The notes under the pieces: generated by a model | Seen by the model: the letters and a program-made list of their open reading frames with translations, nothing else | Database searches by the model: none | What the model was told of the DNA's origin: nothing | Translations under genes and position numbers: made by a program | DNA from: Acidimicrobiales bacterium AG-410-I20 | GTDB lineage: Bacteria; Actinomycetota; Acidimicrobiia; Acidimicrobiales; MedAcidi-G1 | Direction: 5' to 3' | DNA length: 42,333 bases | Assembly: GCA_949538625.1 (NCBI GenBank) | Contig: CATISD010000044.1 | Location: forward strand, 1 to 42,333 | Part shown: in pieces, positions 1-7,341 of the stretch | Position numbering within the stretch: the first letter of the stretch is position 1 | How the letters are laid out: every line of letters begins with the position of its first letter

Positions 1-642
1 ACAGATGTTTGTGGTCGACTCATCGAGGTAATTGGAGATTGCAACTTTGACGACTACCTAGAAGAAAACATCTTTAGTCCGTTAGGAATGATAGATACTG
101 GATTTCTCGTACCTGAAGACAAAATTCACCGGTTTACTTCCACGTACATTCTTAATGAAAGTGGAGCTCTTGAGGTTACTGATCCTGCTCAAAATAGTCC
201 GTACCAGAAAGAACGTCTTTTTTTATCGGGCGGTGGTGGTCTTGTCTCCACCACAGACGACTATCAGAGATTCGTAGACATGCTTTCAAATAAGGGAGTT
301 GCTGACGGAAATCAGATAATCGGACGCCGAACTCTTGAACTAATGACCATGAATCATCTGCCTGGAGGGAAGTTGCTGAATGAAGTAGGTCGATCAACTT
401 TTTCAGAGACCGCGTTAGCAGGGATGGGATTTGGGTTAGGGTTTTCTGTCCTAATGGACCCTGCAGCAAATGCAGGACTTGGAACTATTGGGGAATTCGC
501 TTGGGGTGGTGCTGCAAGTACTAGGTTCTGGGTTGATCCTGTTGAGAAAATTAGTTGTATCTTCATGACTCAATTTATGCCTTCAAGTTATTACCCAATT
601 CGTCGTGAGCTGACAACGAGCGTGTATCAAGCCTTGAAATAA
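1..642 (+). CDS. Serine hydrolase, class C beta-lactamase fold (5' truncated)
   Basis: The reading frame is open from base 1, so the gene starts outside the window; 213 residues of the C-terminal part are visible. The stretch DVCGRLIEVIG...EENIFSPLGMIDTGF is the usual middle of the beta-lactamase/EstB-type serine hydrolase family (PF00144). It is followed by LSGGGGLVSTTDDYQRFVDML and, near the end, WGGAASTRFWVDP, which sits where the family carries its third active-site motif. The catalytic SxxK motif would lie upstream and cannot be checked. Such proteins cleave esters or amides, often at the cell envelope; the substrate cannot be told. An internal ATG at 88 is not a credible start because conserved family sequence continues upstream of it. 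Confidence 0.88.
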   Translation, partial: TDVCGRLIEVIGDCNFDDYLEENIFSPLGMIDTGFLVPEDKIHRFTSTYILNESGALEVTDPAQNSPYQKERLFLSGGGGLVSTTDDYQRFVDMLSNKGVADGNQIIGRRTLELMTMNHLPGGKLLNEVGRSTFSETALAGMGFGLGFSVLMDPAANAGLGTIGEFAWGGAASTRFWVDPVEKISCIFMTQFMPSSYYPIRRELTTSVYQALK

Positions 643-689
643 TTCATAAAGAATCAGTGCGTGTGGCGGCAGATTGAGAAGTTGGAGAA

Positions 690-1082
690 TTACTCAAATT
701 GAGTGCTCGCAAGTAGTATTTCTAAGTTGTGACTCCAAGCTTCACTTGAAAAAAGTGGTCTTAGCCGGTACATGAAACAGGTGTAGTCGTCTTCGAATTT
801 GCACTGTCCATTCATGTATGCAAGATCAGTGTCTAACTCTCCTTTGAACCAACTTTTAGCGTCTGGATATTTGAAAGTAGCAGTGACATCATTCTCTTTG
901 TCAGGCCCGGCAACTAATTTTGTGACTTGACCTTCAGACACGTCCAAACAAAACTGAACTTTCCCTAATGGAGATGACGTAATTACGAACTTGACTTTGC
1001 CACCTACGCCTTTCTGTTTAGGCAGGTCTGAAATGGATTTCCTAAATTCCTCTAACCATTCTTCGGAAAGAAATACCGACAT
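690..1082 (-). CDS. SCP2-like sterol/lipid-binding domain protein
   Basis: A 130-residue protein that resembles single SCP2 (sterol carrier protein 2) domains common in actinobacteria. The recognisable part is the segment around GKVQFCLDVSEGQ, followed by a DVTATFKYPDAKSWFKGELD stretch and MNGQCKFEDD, which matches the usual 'G.....G.l.i.Gd' lipid-binding core. Such domains bind lipids or act as accessory modules. The frame is open further upstream, but that extension would run into mca. The ATG at 1082 has AAGGAGA (1086-1092) just upstream and lies 13 bp after the mca stop, so I use it. It is probably cotranscribed with mca. The domain call is by pattern only. Confidence 0.72.
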   Translation of the reverse strand: MSVFLSEEWLEEFRKSISDLPKQKGVGGKVKFVITSSPLGKVQFCLDVSEGQVTKLVAGPDKENDVTATFKYPDAKSWFKGELDTDLAYMNGQCKFEDDYTCFMYRLRPLFSSEAWSHNLEILLASTQFE

Positions 1083-1095
1083 TTGTCTCCTTAAA

Positions 1096-1965
1096 TCAGG
1101 CTTTAACGCCCTTAAATAGGTCTTCTTCGAAGATCCCTTCTTGAATTTCTCCAACAAGTGACCGAACTAAAACATAATCATCAAATGGATGAACTGTACG
1201 GGCATGTTCATCTGGAAGGCCGAACCAGAAAGGCGAGTTTGGATCCACTTGTGTTGCATGGGCCCGTAACGCTTTCCCGCGAATATCCCACCAGTCAGAA
1301 ATGTCAATTCGAGTTGTGATTCGATGATCTTGAGATCTTCTTTTAAACCAAGACTCATCGTAAGGAGATTCAAGACCTAGTTCTAAAAATTTCTTATGCA
1401 AACCTTCCATTCGAGCACGAGCCCATACAGTTTCATATAGTTTTAGCGGTTGCCAAGGTTCGCCCGCATCCAGGTATTTGGCGGCCACACCTGCGGCTTC
1501 AAAAGCGGGAAGAGAAATGTCATGAACCCTTAGATGGTCTGGATGGTTATACCCTTTTCGTTCATCAGGATAAGTAATTATTACGTGAGGTTTCTCCTCG
1601 CGGATAATTGCTACAAGTTTTTCAACTGCTTCATCAAAGGGAGCGTTCATGAACGCCTTTGGATTAGCGTTATGTTCACTTTCTGGCATTCCCGAATCTC
1701 GATACCCCAACATAGTTACCTGGTCATATCCAATAATTTCTGCAGAAACAGCTAGCTCTTTTGCTCGGACTTGAGGAAGATTTTCTTCAATTTCTGGACT
1801 TTGAAGCTCAGGATTCAAGATATCACCTGCCTCTCCTCCAGTGCAGCAAACTAAAACAGAATAAACGCCTTCAGCGTGATAGCGGGCAACCGTGGAAGCC
1901 CCTTTAGACGCTTCGTCATCTGGATGTGCGTGGACAGTTAATAGACGTAATGATTTTTCAGGCAT
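1096..1965 (-). CDS. mca: Mycothiol S-conjugate amidase
   Basis: A 289-residue zinc-dependent LmbE/PIG-L family deacetylase. It cleaves mycothiol S-conjugates to a mercapturic acid and GlcN-Ins during detoxification in the cytoplasm. The N-terminal HAHPDDEASKGA is the metal-binding AHPDDE motif, with a second His in YNHPDHLRVHD near residue 140. Length and the CCTGGEAGDILNP segment fit Mca better than the paralogue MshB, which makes the mycothiol precursor; the two are hard to separate by eye. Its presence argues strongly for an actinobacterium. No Shine-Dalgarno sequence is seen, but TACTGT (1974-1979) lies 8 nt before the ATG, suggesting a nearly leaderless transcript divergent from the NfeD gene. 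Confidence 0.9.
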   Translation of the reverse strand: MPEKSLRLLTVHAHPDDEASKGASTVARYHAEGVYSVLVCCTGGEAGDILNPELQSPEIEENLPQVRAKELAVSAEIIGYDQVTMLGYRDSGMPESEHNANPKAFMNAPFDEAVEKLVAIIREEKPHVIITYPDERKGYNHPDHLRVHDISLPAFEAAGVAAKYLDAGEPWQPLKLYETVWARARMEGLHKKFLELGLESPYDESWFKRRSQDHRITTRIDISDWWDIRGKALRAHATQVDPNSPFWFGLPDEHARTVHPFDDYVLVRSLVGEIQEGIFEEDLFKGVKA

Positions 1966-1973
1966 GGCTTGAA

Positions 1974-1979
1974 ACAGTA
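1974..1979 (-). promoter_or_regulatory. Putative -10 element of mca
   Basis: On the minus strand the hexamer reads TACTGT, a TANNNT actinobacterial -10 match, and is separated from the mca ATG by 8 nt. No convincing -35 is seen. The short distance implies a leaderless or nearly leaderless mRNA. This rests on pattern alone. Confidence 0.4.
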
Positions 1980-2034
1980 GCGCCCCAGATCACCAAAACA
2001 GATGACCTGATGGAAAGAATCTTCAAAGCAGTAG

Positions 2035-2040
2035 TAAGAT
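2035..2040 (+). promoter_or_regulatory. Putative -10 element of the nfeD-SPFH operon
   Basis: TAAGAT, a TANNNT match, lies exactly 6 nt before the ATG at 2047, and no Shine-Dalgarno sequence exists in the gap. This suggests transcription starts at or next to the start codon. The divergent mca promoter lies in the same 81-bp interval. Confidence 0.45.
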
Positions 2041-2046
2041 ATAGAT

Positions 2047-2499
2047 ATGGAACCTGAACTCTGGCGCTGGATTTGGCTGGGAACAGCTGGTGTATTTTTA
2101 CTTGGTGAAGTAATTGTCGCTGGTGGTGTCTTTATGTTGCCTTTTGCCGGCGGTGCAGTTGTTGCTGCAATTTTTGCTTTTGTCGGCTTAAGTGACGCAT
2201 TTCAATGGATCGGTTTCATTTTTGTTTCTGCAGCGTTATTTGCCATTCTCCGACCAGTGGTTAGGAGACTCAATGAAGGAAAGAATCCGATTGGGGTGGG
2301 ATCTTCACGCCTAATTGGAGAAACAGGTGTTGTCACAAGTGTGATTGAATCTGGCGCTGACGTTCTTGGAACCGTACGAATTGGCCGTGAAAGTTGGGCT
2401 GCAGAAACCCCTGACGGAGAAACTCTTCAAGAAGGAACCAAAATAGAAGTAGTTGAAATACAGGGAACTCGAGCAGTAGTCATACCAATTGAAGAATAA
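2047..2499 (+). CDS. NfeD-like membrane protein
   Basis: A 150-residue protein with about three hydrophobic segments in the first 80 residues (LGTAGVFLLGEVIVAGGVFML, AGGAVVAAIFAFVGL, IGFIFVSAALFAIL). A soluble C-terminal OB-fold-like domain follows (GETGVVTSVIESGADVLGTVRIGRESWAAETPDGETLQEGTKIEVVEIQG). That order is the standard short NfeD layout. NfeD proteins are encoded beside SPFH/stomatin proteins and are thought to act with them in membrane microdomains. Here the SPFH gene follows after 24 bp, which supports the call. Confidence 0.88.
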   Translation: MEPELWRWIWLGTAGVFLLGEVIVAGGVFMLPFAGGAVVAAIFAFVGLSDAFQWIGFIFVSAALFAILRPVVRRLNEGKNPIGVGSSRLIGETGVVTSVIESGADVLGTVRIGRESWAAETPDGETLQEGTKIEVVEIQGTRAVVIPIEE

Positions 2500-2523
2500 T
2501 ATTTAGTTAAGGAGAAATTTATT

Positions 2524-3480
2524 ATGGATGCAGGAATAATCGTTTTAGTCGTAATTGCAGCTTTCTTGTTTATATGGATGGCTGTCGGAATCAAAATTAT
2601 TCGCCCTTACCAAAAGGGCGTTGTTGAGCAGTTAGGTCGCTATAAGTCAACTTATGATCCCGGATTAAAGTTCGTTATTCCAATCATCCAATCTGTTACC
2701 AAGGTAGATATGCGGGAACGAGTTGTTGATGTTCCCCCGCAAGAGGTCATCACCAAAGACAACGTAACTGTCACTGTAGATGCCGTTATTTACTATGAAC
2801 CAACAGATCCACAAAGATTGATCTACAACGTTGCTAATTTCGTTATGGCTATAACAAAATTGGCGCAGACAAACTTACGTAACGTCATTGGTGACATGAC
2901 TCTTGACTCCGCTCTGACTTCACGTGACACAGTCAACATTTCTTTACGTGAAGTACTTGATGATGCCACAGATAAGTGGGGGGTAAGAGTAGTTCGTGTA
3001 GAAATTCAGCGCATTGATCCTCCAGGGGATGTTATGGATGCTATGCACGAACAAATGAAAGCCGAAAGAACACGCCGGGCTGTCGTTACTGAAGCTGATG
3101 GTATTAAACAGGCTGAAATAACTAGAGCTGAGGGTGAGAAGCAGTCAAAGATTCTCGAAGCAGAGGGCATCAAACAAGAATCTATTCTCAGAGCTCAAGG
3201 TGAAGCCGAAGCCATTCAAGCGGTCGCTGATGCTGAACGTTATCGTCAAGATACTGTTGCTCAAGGTGAAGCTGAGGCTATCCGAAGCGTGTATCAAGCT
3301 ATCCACGACGGTGATCCGACACCGGATTTGATCGCTATCAAGTACCTAGATGCGTTAGGAACAGTAGCTGATGGTCAGGCAACGAAGATCTTTCTTCCCG
3401 CTGAAATGAGTTCAACTATGGGGTCTCTCGGCGCTATTGCTGAATTATTTACTGGTGAAGAACCAAAGAAGAAAAAATAG
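2524..3480 (+). CDS. SPFH/Band 7 (stomatin/slipin-like) membrane protein
   Basis: A 318-residue protein with one N-terminal membrane anchor (residues 3-22) followed by a Band 7 domain beginning [32 protein letters not shown] long Ala/Glu-rich coiled region follows (roughly residues 180-260, repeats of the EGIKQ/AEGEKQ type). The C-terminus ends in a Lys run. This matches QmcA/slipin proteins, which oligomerise on the inner side of the membrane and affect membrane organisation or protease access. GGAG at 2511-2514, 9 nt before the ATG, sets the start. It forms a two-gene operon with the NfeD-like gene. Confidence 0.92.
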   Translation: MDAGIIVLVVIAAFLFIWMAVGIKIIRPYQKGVVEQLGRYKSTYDPGLKFVIPIIQSVTKVDMRERVVDVPPQEVITKDNVTVTVDAVIYYEPTDPQRLIYNVANFVMAITKLAQTNLRNVIGDMTLDSALTSRDTVNISLREVLDDATDKWGVRVVRVEIQRIDPPGDVMDAMHEQMKAERTRRAVVTEADGIKQAEITRAEGEKQSKILEAEGIKQESILRAQGEAEAIQAVADAERYRQDTVAQGEAEAIRSVYQAIHDGDPTPDLIAIKYLDALGTVADGQATKIFLPAEMSSTMGSLGAIAELFTGEEPKKKK

Positions 3481-3491
3481 AGCAGTCTAAA

Positions 3492-4709
3492 TCAAGCTGG
3501 CTCTAACTGATCTTCTCCGTCTTCATCATCTTTTAGTAACCAGCCACATATCCGAGCTAGCATTGCACGGCCCTCGTCTGGTCCGCTTGCAATAATTTCA
3601 TCATCGGCAACAAGGGTATTTCTTCCCCTCGGACGGTAGACATATCTTCCGCCACGCCTAATTGCTAGAACGGTGAAACCTGGCTCAATATTCCACCGTA
3701 AGTCAGAAAGTGATGCCCCATCAGCTGTTGAGTCTGGAGCAATCGGATAGCGCACGACAACTTCATCCGTTTCGCCAAGAGCGATTCCAAGAATTGGGTG
3801 AAGCTCTTCTTCTTTCTCTATAAGCCAGACCATGGCTTGTGCCTGATCTCCAAGATCCTCAGCTGCTTCTGCTAGACGAAGAAGACCTCTCAGCGCTCCA
3901 GGGTCAAGATCATCTCCTGCTGAACGCAAGACCCATAGCTCAAGATTTTCTTTCATCTCATCTAAGCGATCCTCTAAATGACATACTTCTGCTGCTAACC
4001 CTCGATCCGCTAGAACTAGTGCGCTATATGCAAGCCCGACTGCTGTTTCTGAAAGATTTTTCATTTCCACGAGTACATCAACTGCTCTATCAAGGTCTGT
4101 GACTGCTTGTTGGTCTTCCGCTCGTGGCGGTTCCCAGACCGGCGCTGCTGCTAATTCACGCAATCGAGTGATTCCATCAGGGGAACCTCGCAGAAATAAA
4201 ACATCATCAGGGATTAGAACTGTCTCACCATTCACATCAGTTATCCATTGACGTCCTCTTCGGACAGCCATAACACTCATGCCTGCTTGAACCGTGAGTT
4301 CAAGAGCTGAGAGTGGGCGATGAGCCATATGAGAGCCCTCGCTTACTAAAACCCTATGAGAAACTTCTTCTGCGTCAGAGAGATCTGCCACTAATTGATG
4401 TGGGATGCCCATGCGTTTTGAGACAATTCGAGAAATATCTACTGCATCATTAGCCATACGCTCTATTGATGAAACAACTTGTAGCACTGATGACATGCCC
4501 TCGGCTTCACGAGAGCTTCTTGCAGCTAATACACAAACAGCTCGCATGTCATGAACAAGATCGCTCATTTGGCCTTCAAGTTCATCAACTTCTTCAGCCA
4601 TATCGGGATCATCAAAATATAGAGCCGCATATGCCAGATCCACCATAAGTTCTGAGGTGTCTTTTGCCTCAGCCAACATGGCTCGTAAAGTTCGTGGTTT
4701 ATCTTCCAT
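3492..4709 (-). CDS. PhoU-like / TrkA-C (RCK_C) domain regulatory protein
   Basis: A 405-residue soluble protein with an internal duplication: helical PhoU-like segment (about 1-105), RCK_C/TrkA-C-like domain (about 120-190, VQAGMSVMAVRRGRQWITDVNGETVLIPDDVLFLRG), second PhoU-like segment (about 205-300) and second RCK_C domain (about 325-395, IEPGFTVLAIRRGGRYVYRPRGRNTLVADDEIIASG). RCK_C domains bind ligands that gate cation channels and transporters. The gene follows the tandem-MgtE transporter by 93 bp on the same strand, so a role as its cytoplasmic gating partner is likely (inference). GAGGAGA sits just before the ATG. A generic annotation would be 'potassium channel protein TrkA'. Confidence 0.85.
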   Translation of the reverse strand: MEDKPRTLRAMLAEAKDTSELMVDLAYAALYFDDPDMAEEVDELEGQMSDLVHDMRAVCVLAARSSREAEGMSSVLQVVSSIERMANDAVDISRIVSKRMGIPHQLVADLSDAEEVSHRVLVSEGSHMAHRPLSALELTVQAGMSVMAVRRGRQWITDVNGETVLIPDDVLFLRGSPDGITRLRELAAAPVWEPPRAEDQQAVTDLDRAVDVLVEMKNLSETAVGLAYSALVLADRGLAAEVCHLEDRLDEMKENLELWVLRSAGDDLDPGALRGLLRLAEAAEDLGDQAQAMVWLIEKEEELHPILGIALGETDEVVVRYPIAPDSTADGASLSDLRWNIEPGFTVLAIRRGGRYVYRPRGRNTLVADDEIIASGPDEGRAMLARICGWLLKDDEDGEDQLEPA

Positions 4710-4802
4710 ATCTCCTCACTAGAGGTTGTCGATTAATGCTAAACCCAGCAACATGCTGAGTGTCAAGAAAAGTTTTTATTTCGGAAAGAAGATTTAGATT
4801 TT

Positions 4803-6089
4803 TCATGCGATCCCTACCGTCATCATGGCGATCACCAGCGTAAACGCTCCCACTAAATCTAGAGAGGATGTAACCATCGGTATTCCATAGGTATCTGGGT
4901 CCAACCCAAACCGAAAAGCAGCCATCGTGGAATAGTAAGCGACGCCTACTACTAAAACTATTGCCAAAGCGCCACCAAATAATGCGATCAACACCAATTG
5001 CCAAAAGCCAGGCGCATTTTGATTTGTTATAACCCCAAGAATATGAGCTGCTCCAGCGGCGGAGATAAATATCGGTACAGCTACTGCTATAAGAGAGCGG
5101 ATGTTACTGACACTAGTTTTACTAGGTATAGGTGTCGCATCATCCAACCCTAGATGAAATTGTGTTGAAAGGCGGCTAGAGAGAATCCCACCTAAAGCAC
5201 CTGCAGTAGCAAGAAACGCGGGCAACATTATGAGAACTGATTTTGATGTCAGTAAATCTGTAATCCGTTTTTCAACAATAACTCCAGCGGCAAGGTCTAT
5301 AAGAATTCCTATTAATAAAACCGGAATGGATTGTCTGGCAATGCGTTGAAGGTTGTAATCGCCAGAACTCCAAATAAAAAAGACTCCCAAGATTGCAGTT
5401 CCTGCTAAAAGGGCAGCTAAAACATTCGTCGAGGTTGCACTATCTACGAGACCTGCTGCTAGAAGGAGCGCTGGCACTGTGATCAAATCTCCGAAAGCTG
5501 TCACTAAAGGAGACGTGACATTATCTGAATCCCATCTGTACCGAACGGAACCTGCGACTAGAAACAAGGTAATGATCGCGACTCCGACCGAAGCTAAAAG
5601 CCCCCCTAGAGTAGAGATAACAATGAACTCTGCGAGACTCATCGTTGCGGCTATACCAAAGAGGCTTGAAGTTCCTTTCCCTATAACCGCGAGGACAACA
5701 CTCAAAAATAGAGTTAGAAAACCGGTGGCTATTAGATTTTGACCTACTACCCCATCACTGCGAAGGTTGAATCTAAAAGTTCCGGCATGAACTGCAGTTC
5801 CGAGACGACTACCCATTGCCCCAAATATGTTTCCTCTTAAAGCAATCGCGCCTGGGATCAACATCAAAAGACCAGGGAGCTCATCAAGTTTTCCTTCAGA
5901 TTTTGCTAGGAAAAGGCCTCCTAAAGAAGCGGCAACTACACCGATTAGAAGAGCTATAAATCGTTGCTGACTGTCTACGGAGGGAGCTATGAGTCGTTTA
6001 ATTGCCAAGGTTTTTCTTGAATTATTGCCCAGCGCCATTTCTCCAGTCTGGTAGATACCAACACTTAACTGGCGTATTCCCTGCAGCAA
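4803..6089 (-). CDS. Tandem MgtE-domain divalent cation transporter
   Basis: A 428-residue integral membrane protein with about ten hydrophobic segments arranged as two similar halves. The first half has LPGLLMLIPGAIALRGNIFGAMGSRLGTA; the second has SVLIMLPAFLATAGALGGILSSRLST, the MgtE pore-domain pattern with a Gly/Asn-rich helix break. Usual bacterial MgtE has one such domain plus N and CBS gating domains and works as a dimer. Here the pore domain is duplicated and the gating domains are absent, as in SLC41-type proteins. The probable substrate is Mg2+ or a similar cation. The start is uncertain: the longest form begins with TTG at 6089, and an ATG at 6035 (MALGNNS) is also possible. The downstream PhoU/TrkA-C gene probably supplies regulation. 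Confidence 0.85.
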   Translation of the reverse strand: MLQGIRQLSVGIYQTGEMALGNNSRKTLAIKRLIAPSVDSQQRFIALLIGVVAASLGGLFLAKSEGKLDELPGLLMLIPGAIALRGNIFGAMGSRLGTAVHAGTFRFNLRSDGVVGQNLIATGFLTLFLSVVLAVIGKGTSSLFGIAATMSLAEFIVISTLGGLLASVGVAIITLFLVAGSVRYRWDSDNVTSPLVTAFGDLITVPALLLAAGLVDSATSTNVLAALLAGTAILGVFFIWSSGDYNLQRIARQSIPVLLIGILIDLAAGVIVEKRITDLLTSKSVLIMLPAFLATAGALGGILSSRLSTQFHLGLDDATPIPSKTSVSNIRSLIAVAVPIFISAAGAAHILGVITNQNAPGFWQLVLIALFGGALAIVLVVGVAYYSTMAAFRFGLDPDTYGIPMVTSSLDLVGAFTLVIAMMTVGIA

Positions 6090-6127
6090 GAGAAATTAAA
6101 AGTTCGAACGAATATTTTTCTTTTGTT

Positions 6128-6550
6128 TTATAGGTTTTTGGGTCTATCTAAAATAGCGAATGAGCCTGTTCCAAAAGCGACTAACTCAGAACCTGAAGTA
6201 ACTCTTGCCTCAAGTTGGATGATTCTTTTCCCAGATTTGATCACTGAAGCATGTGCTTCAACTTCTCCTTCAAATACTGGGTTTAGGTAACGAACTTGGA
6301 TCTCTAAAGTTGTGCAGATCTGATTAGGTTGCAGTGCCCGCATCGCAGCAATTCCCATTGCTTGATCAATCAAAGTGAATGTAACCCCTCCGTGTAACAC
6401 CCCATGTGGATTGCGGTGATTCTTATTAATCACAATACGGCAGGCATTCTGGCCCTCTTCAATAATATTTTCTAAAGAGAAGAAGTCCCCTATGGGGTAC
6501 TCAGAATTCAGGTCAGTATTTTTTGATAGTGATTCGTCGCTCATTGACAC
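6128..6550 (-). CDS. PaaI-type hotdog-fold thioesterase
   Basis: A 140-residue single hotdog domain. NPHGVLHGGVTFTLIDQAMGIAA is the classic HGG...D active-site region of the PaaI/YdiI acyl-CoA thioesterase family, and TTLEIQVRYLNPVFEGEVEAHASVIKSGKR is the matching second half. It should hydrolyse acyl- or aryl-CoA thioesters in the cytoplasm; the substrate is unknown. The start is either GTG at 6550 or ATG two codons later at 6544. An AGGAG lies about 16 nt upstream of the GTG, inside the end of the preceding gene, which is too far to decide between them. It lies 11 bp downstream of the Thr-rich secreted protein gene. Confidence 0.88.
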   Translation of the reverse strand: MSMSDESLSKNTDLNSEYPIGDFFSLENIIEEGQNACRIVINKNHRNPHGVLHGGVTFTLIDQAMGIAAMRALQPNQICTTLEIQVRYLNPVFEGEVEAHASVIKSGKRIIQLEARVTSGSELVAFGTGSFAILDRPKNL

Positions 6551-6561
6551 TTTGTGATTAT

Positions 6562-7206
6562 TTAGACTCCTAGTAGAGCCAAAATAGCATCAATATTTGC
6601 TAAAACACTTGCCGGGCAATCGGTCAAAATGCCATCAGATAAGCAGGGAGCGCCAAAAGCTGTCGCTGCTGCCTGCAGTGTTGAGCTCGGCAGATACGAC
6701 AAGTCGGGAAGCCCTGAATCGACTGTTGTTGTAGGCGGAGGAGTTGTAGTTGTCGTAGTAGGAACAGCAGGAACATTGTCAATACTAAGCCCTCTGGCTG
6801 CTAGTTCGGCTAAATGGGCGCTACGTGTCCCCGGCCCATACCAGCCATCTGAATCTATTCCTAGAACAGTTTGGAGTATGACAGTTTCCTCACTCGGGCC
6901 CCATGGGTAGGAGGCCAGTAAAACTGCTTCTTCATCTATTGGTGGTTGGGTCGTGGTGGTAGTTGTAGAAGCAGGAGCAGCAGTAGTAGTTGAGGTTGTG
7001 GTGCTAGTGGTAGTACTAGTTGCAGCTTCCTCCTGTACTTCAGTGGTAGTTGTGGTAGTCGAGGGCAGGGCTTCAGTAGTGGTAGAAGGAATAGCTAGTT
7101 GTGTAATTGTTGGCTCACTTGAATCACCTGCTGTTCCAGAAATGAGTAAACCAATTACTGCAGCAAGAAGCAGACTGGTTGCAACTTGTGAAATCCATCT
7201 AAGCAT
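6562..7206 (-). CDS. Secreted Thr-rich protein with peptidoglycan-binding-like segment
   Basis: A 214-residue protein. Residues 8-27 form a hydrophobic signal or anchor segment. Two low-complexity Thr/Ser/Pro stretches follow (about 40-92 and 150-163), typical extracellular linkers. Between them, ETVILQTVLGIDSDGWYGPGTRSAHL resembles a PG_binding_1 repeat, whose core is 'LQ..LG...DG.fGp.T'. A C-terminal segment (LPSSTLQAAATAFGAPCLSDGILTDCPASVLANIDAI) carries two cysteines that could form a disulfide. It is probably exported and cell-wall associated. The Thr runs come from ACT/ACC/ACA-rich DNA, and the opposite strand is open only because of that composition. Overall function is unknown. Confidence 0.75.
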   Translation of the reverse strand: MLRWISQVATSLLLAAVIGLLISGTAGDSSEPTITQLAIPSTTTEALPSTTTTTTEVQEEAATSTTTSTTTSTTTAAPASTTTTTTQPPIDEEAVLLASYPWGPSEETVILQTVLGIDSDGWYGPGTRSAHLAELAARGLSIDNVPAVPTTTTTTPPPTTTVDSGLPDLSYLPSSTLQAAATAFGAPCLSDGILTDCPASVLANIDAILALLGV

Positions 7207-7300
7207 TTTTCTAGTCTCGCATTACTTTCACACTATTTTGTGTCACCCCCACTACTTTTCATAAGCATTTATGTGAAAATTCCAGTTATTCAATTACTAA

Positions 7301-7318
7301 TTTCAACATTTTGTCAAC
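7301..7318. promoter_or_regulatory. Shared 18-bp element, copy 1 (PLP operon)
   Basis: TTTCAACATTTTGTCAAC lies 10 bp upstream of the putative -10 of the PLP operon. The same 18 bp occur at 27056-27073 between the HTH_22 regulator and the xdh operon. It contains TCAAC twice, 11 bp apart (one helical turn), so a protein could contact one face of the DNA. Its place over the -35 region suggests an operator or activator site. Confidence 0.6.
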
Positions 7319-7328
7319 AAGCATGCGG

Positions 7329-7334
7329 TAACCT
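7329..7334 (+). promoter_or_regulatory. Putative -10 element of the PLP operon
   Basis: TAACCT, a TANNNT match, is 7 nt before the ATG at 7342. There is no Shine-Dalgarno sequence, so a leaderless transcript is likely. No -35 hexamer occurs at the normal 16-18 bp distance; the shared 18-bp element covers that place instead, which fits activator-dependent transcription. Confidence 0.45.
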
Positions 7335-7341
7335 GCGAGTT

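Noticed and set aside
4699..5004. Minus-strand open frame overlapping the 3' end of the tandem-MgtE gene
   Set aside because: It is out of frame with both real neighbours, and its translation is an Arg/Trp-rich shadow without domain features.
6953..7264. Val-rich plus-strand open frame
   Set aside because: It is the complement of the Thr-rich ACN codon runs of the secreted protein and arises from composition alone.
7289..7317. Minus-strand promoter from TTGACA in copy 1 of the 18-bp element toward the Thr-rich gene
   Set aside because: No acceptable -10 hexamer lies 16-18 bp downstream on that strand, so only the operator role is kept.
7240..7341. N-terminal extension of the first PLP enzyme starting at 7240
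   Set aside because: It would cover the shared 18-bp element and the -10-like hexamer, encodes a sequence unlike the family, and lacks a ribosome-binding site.
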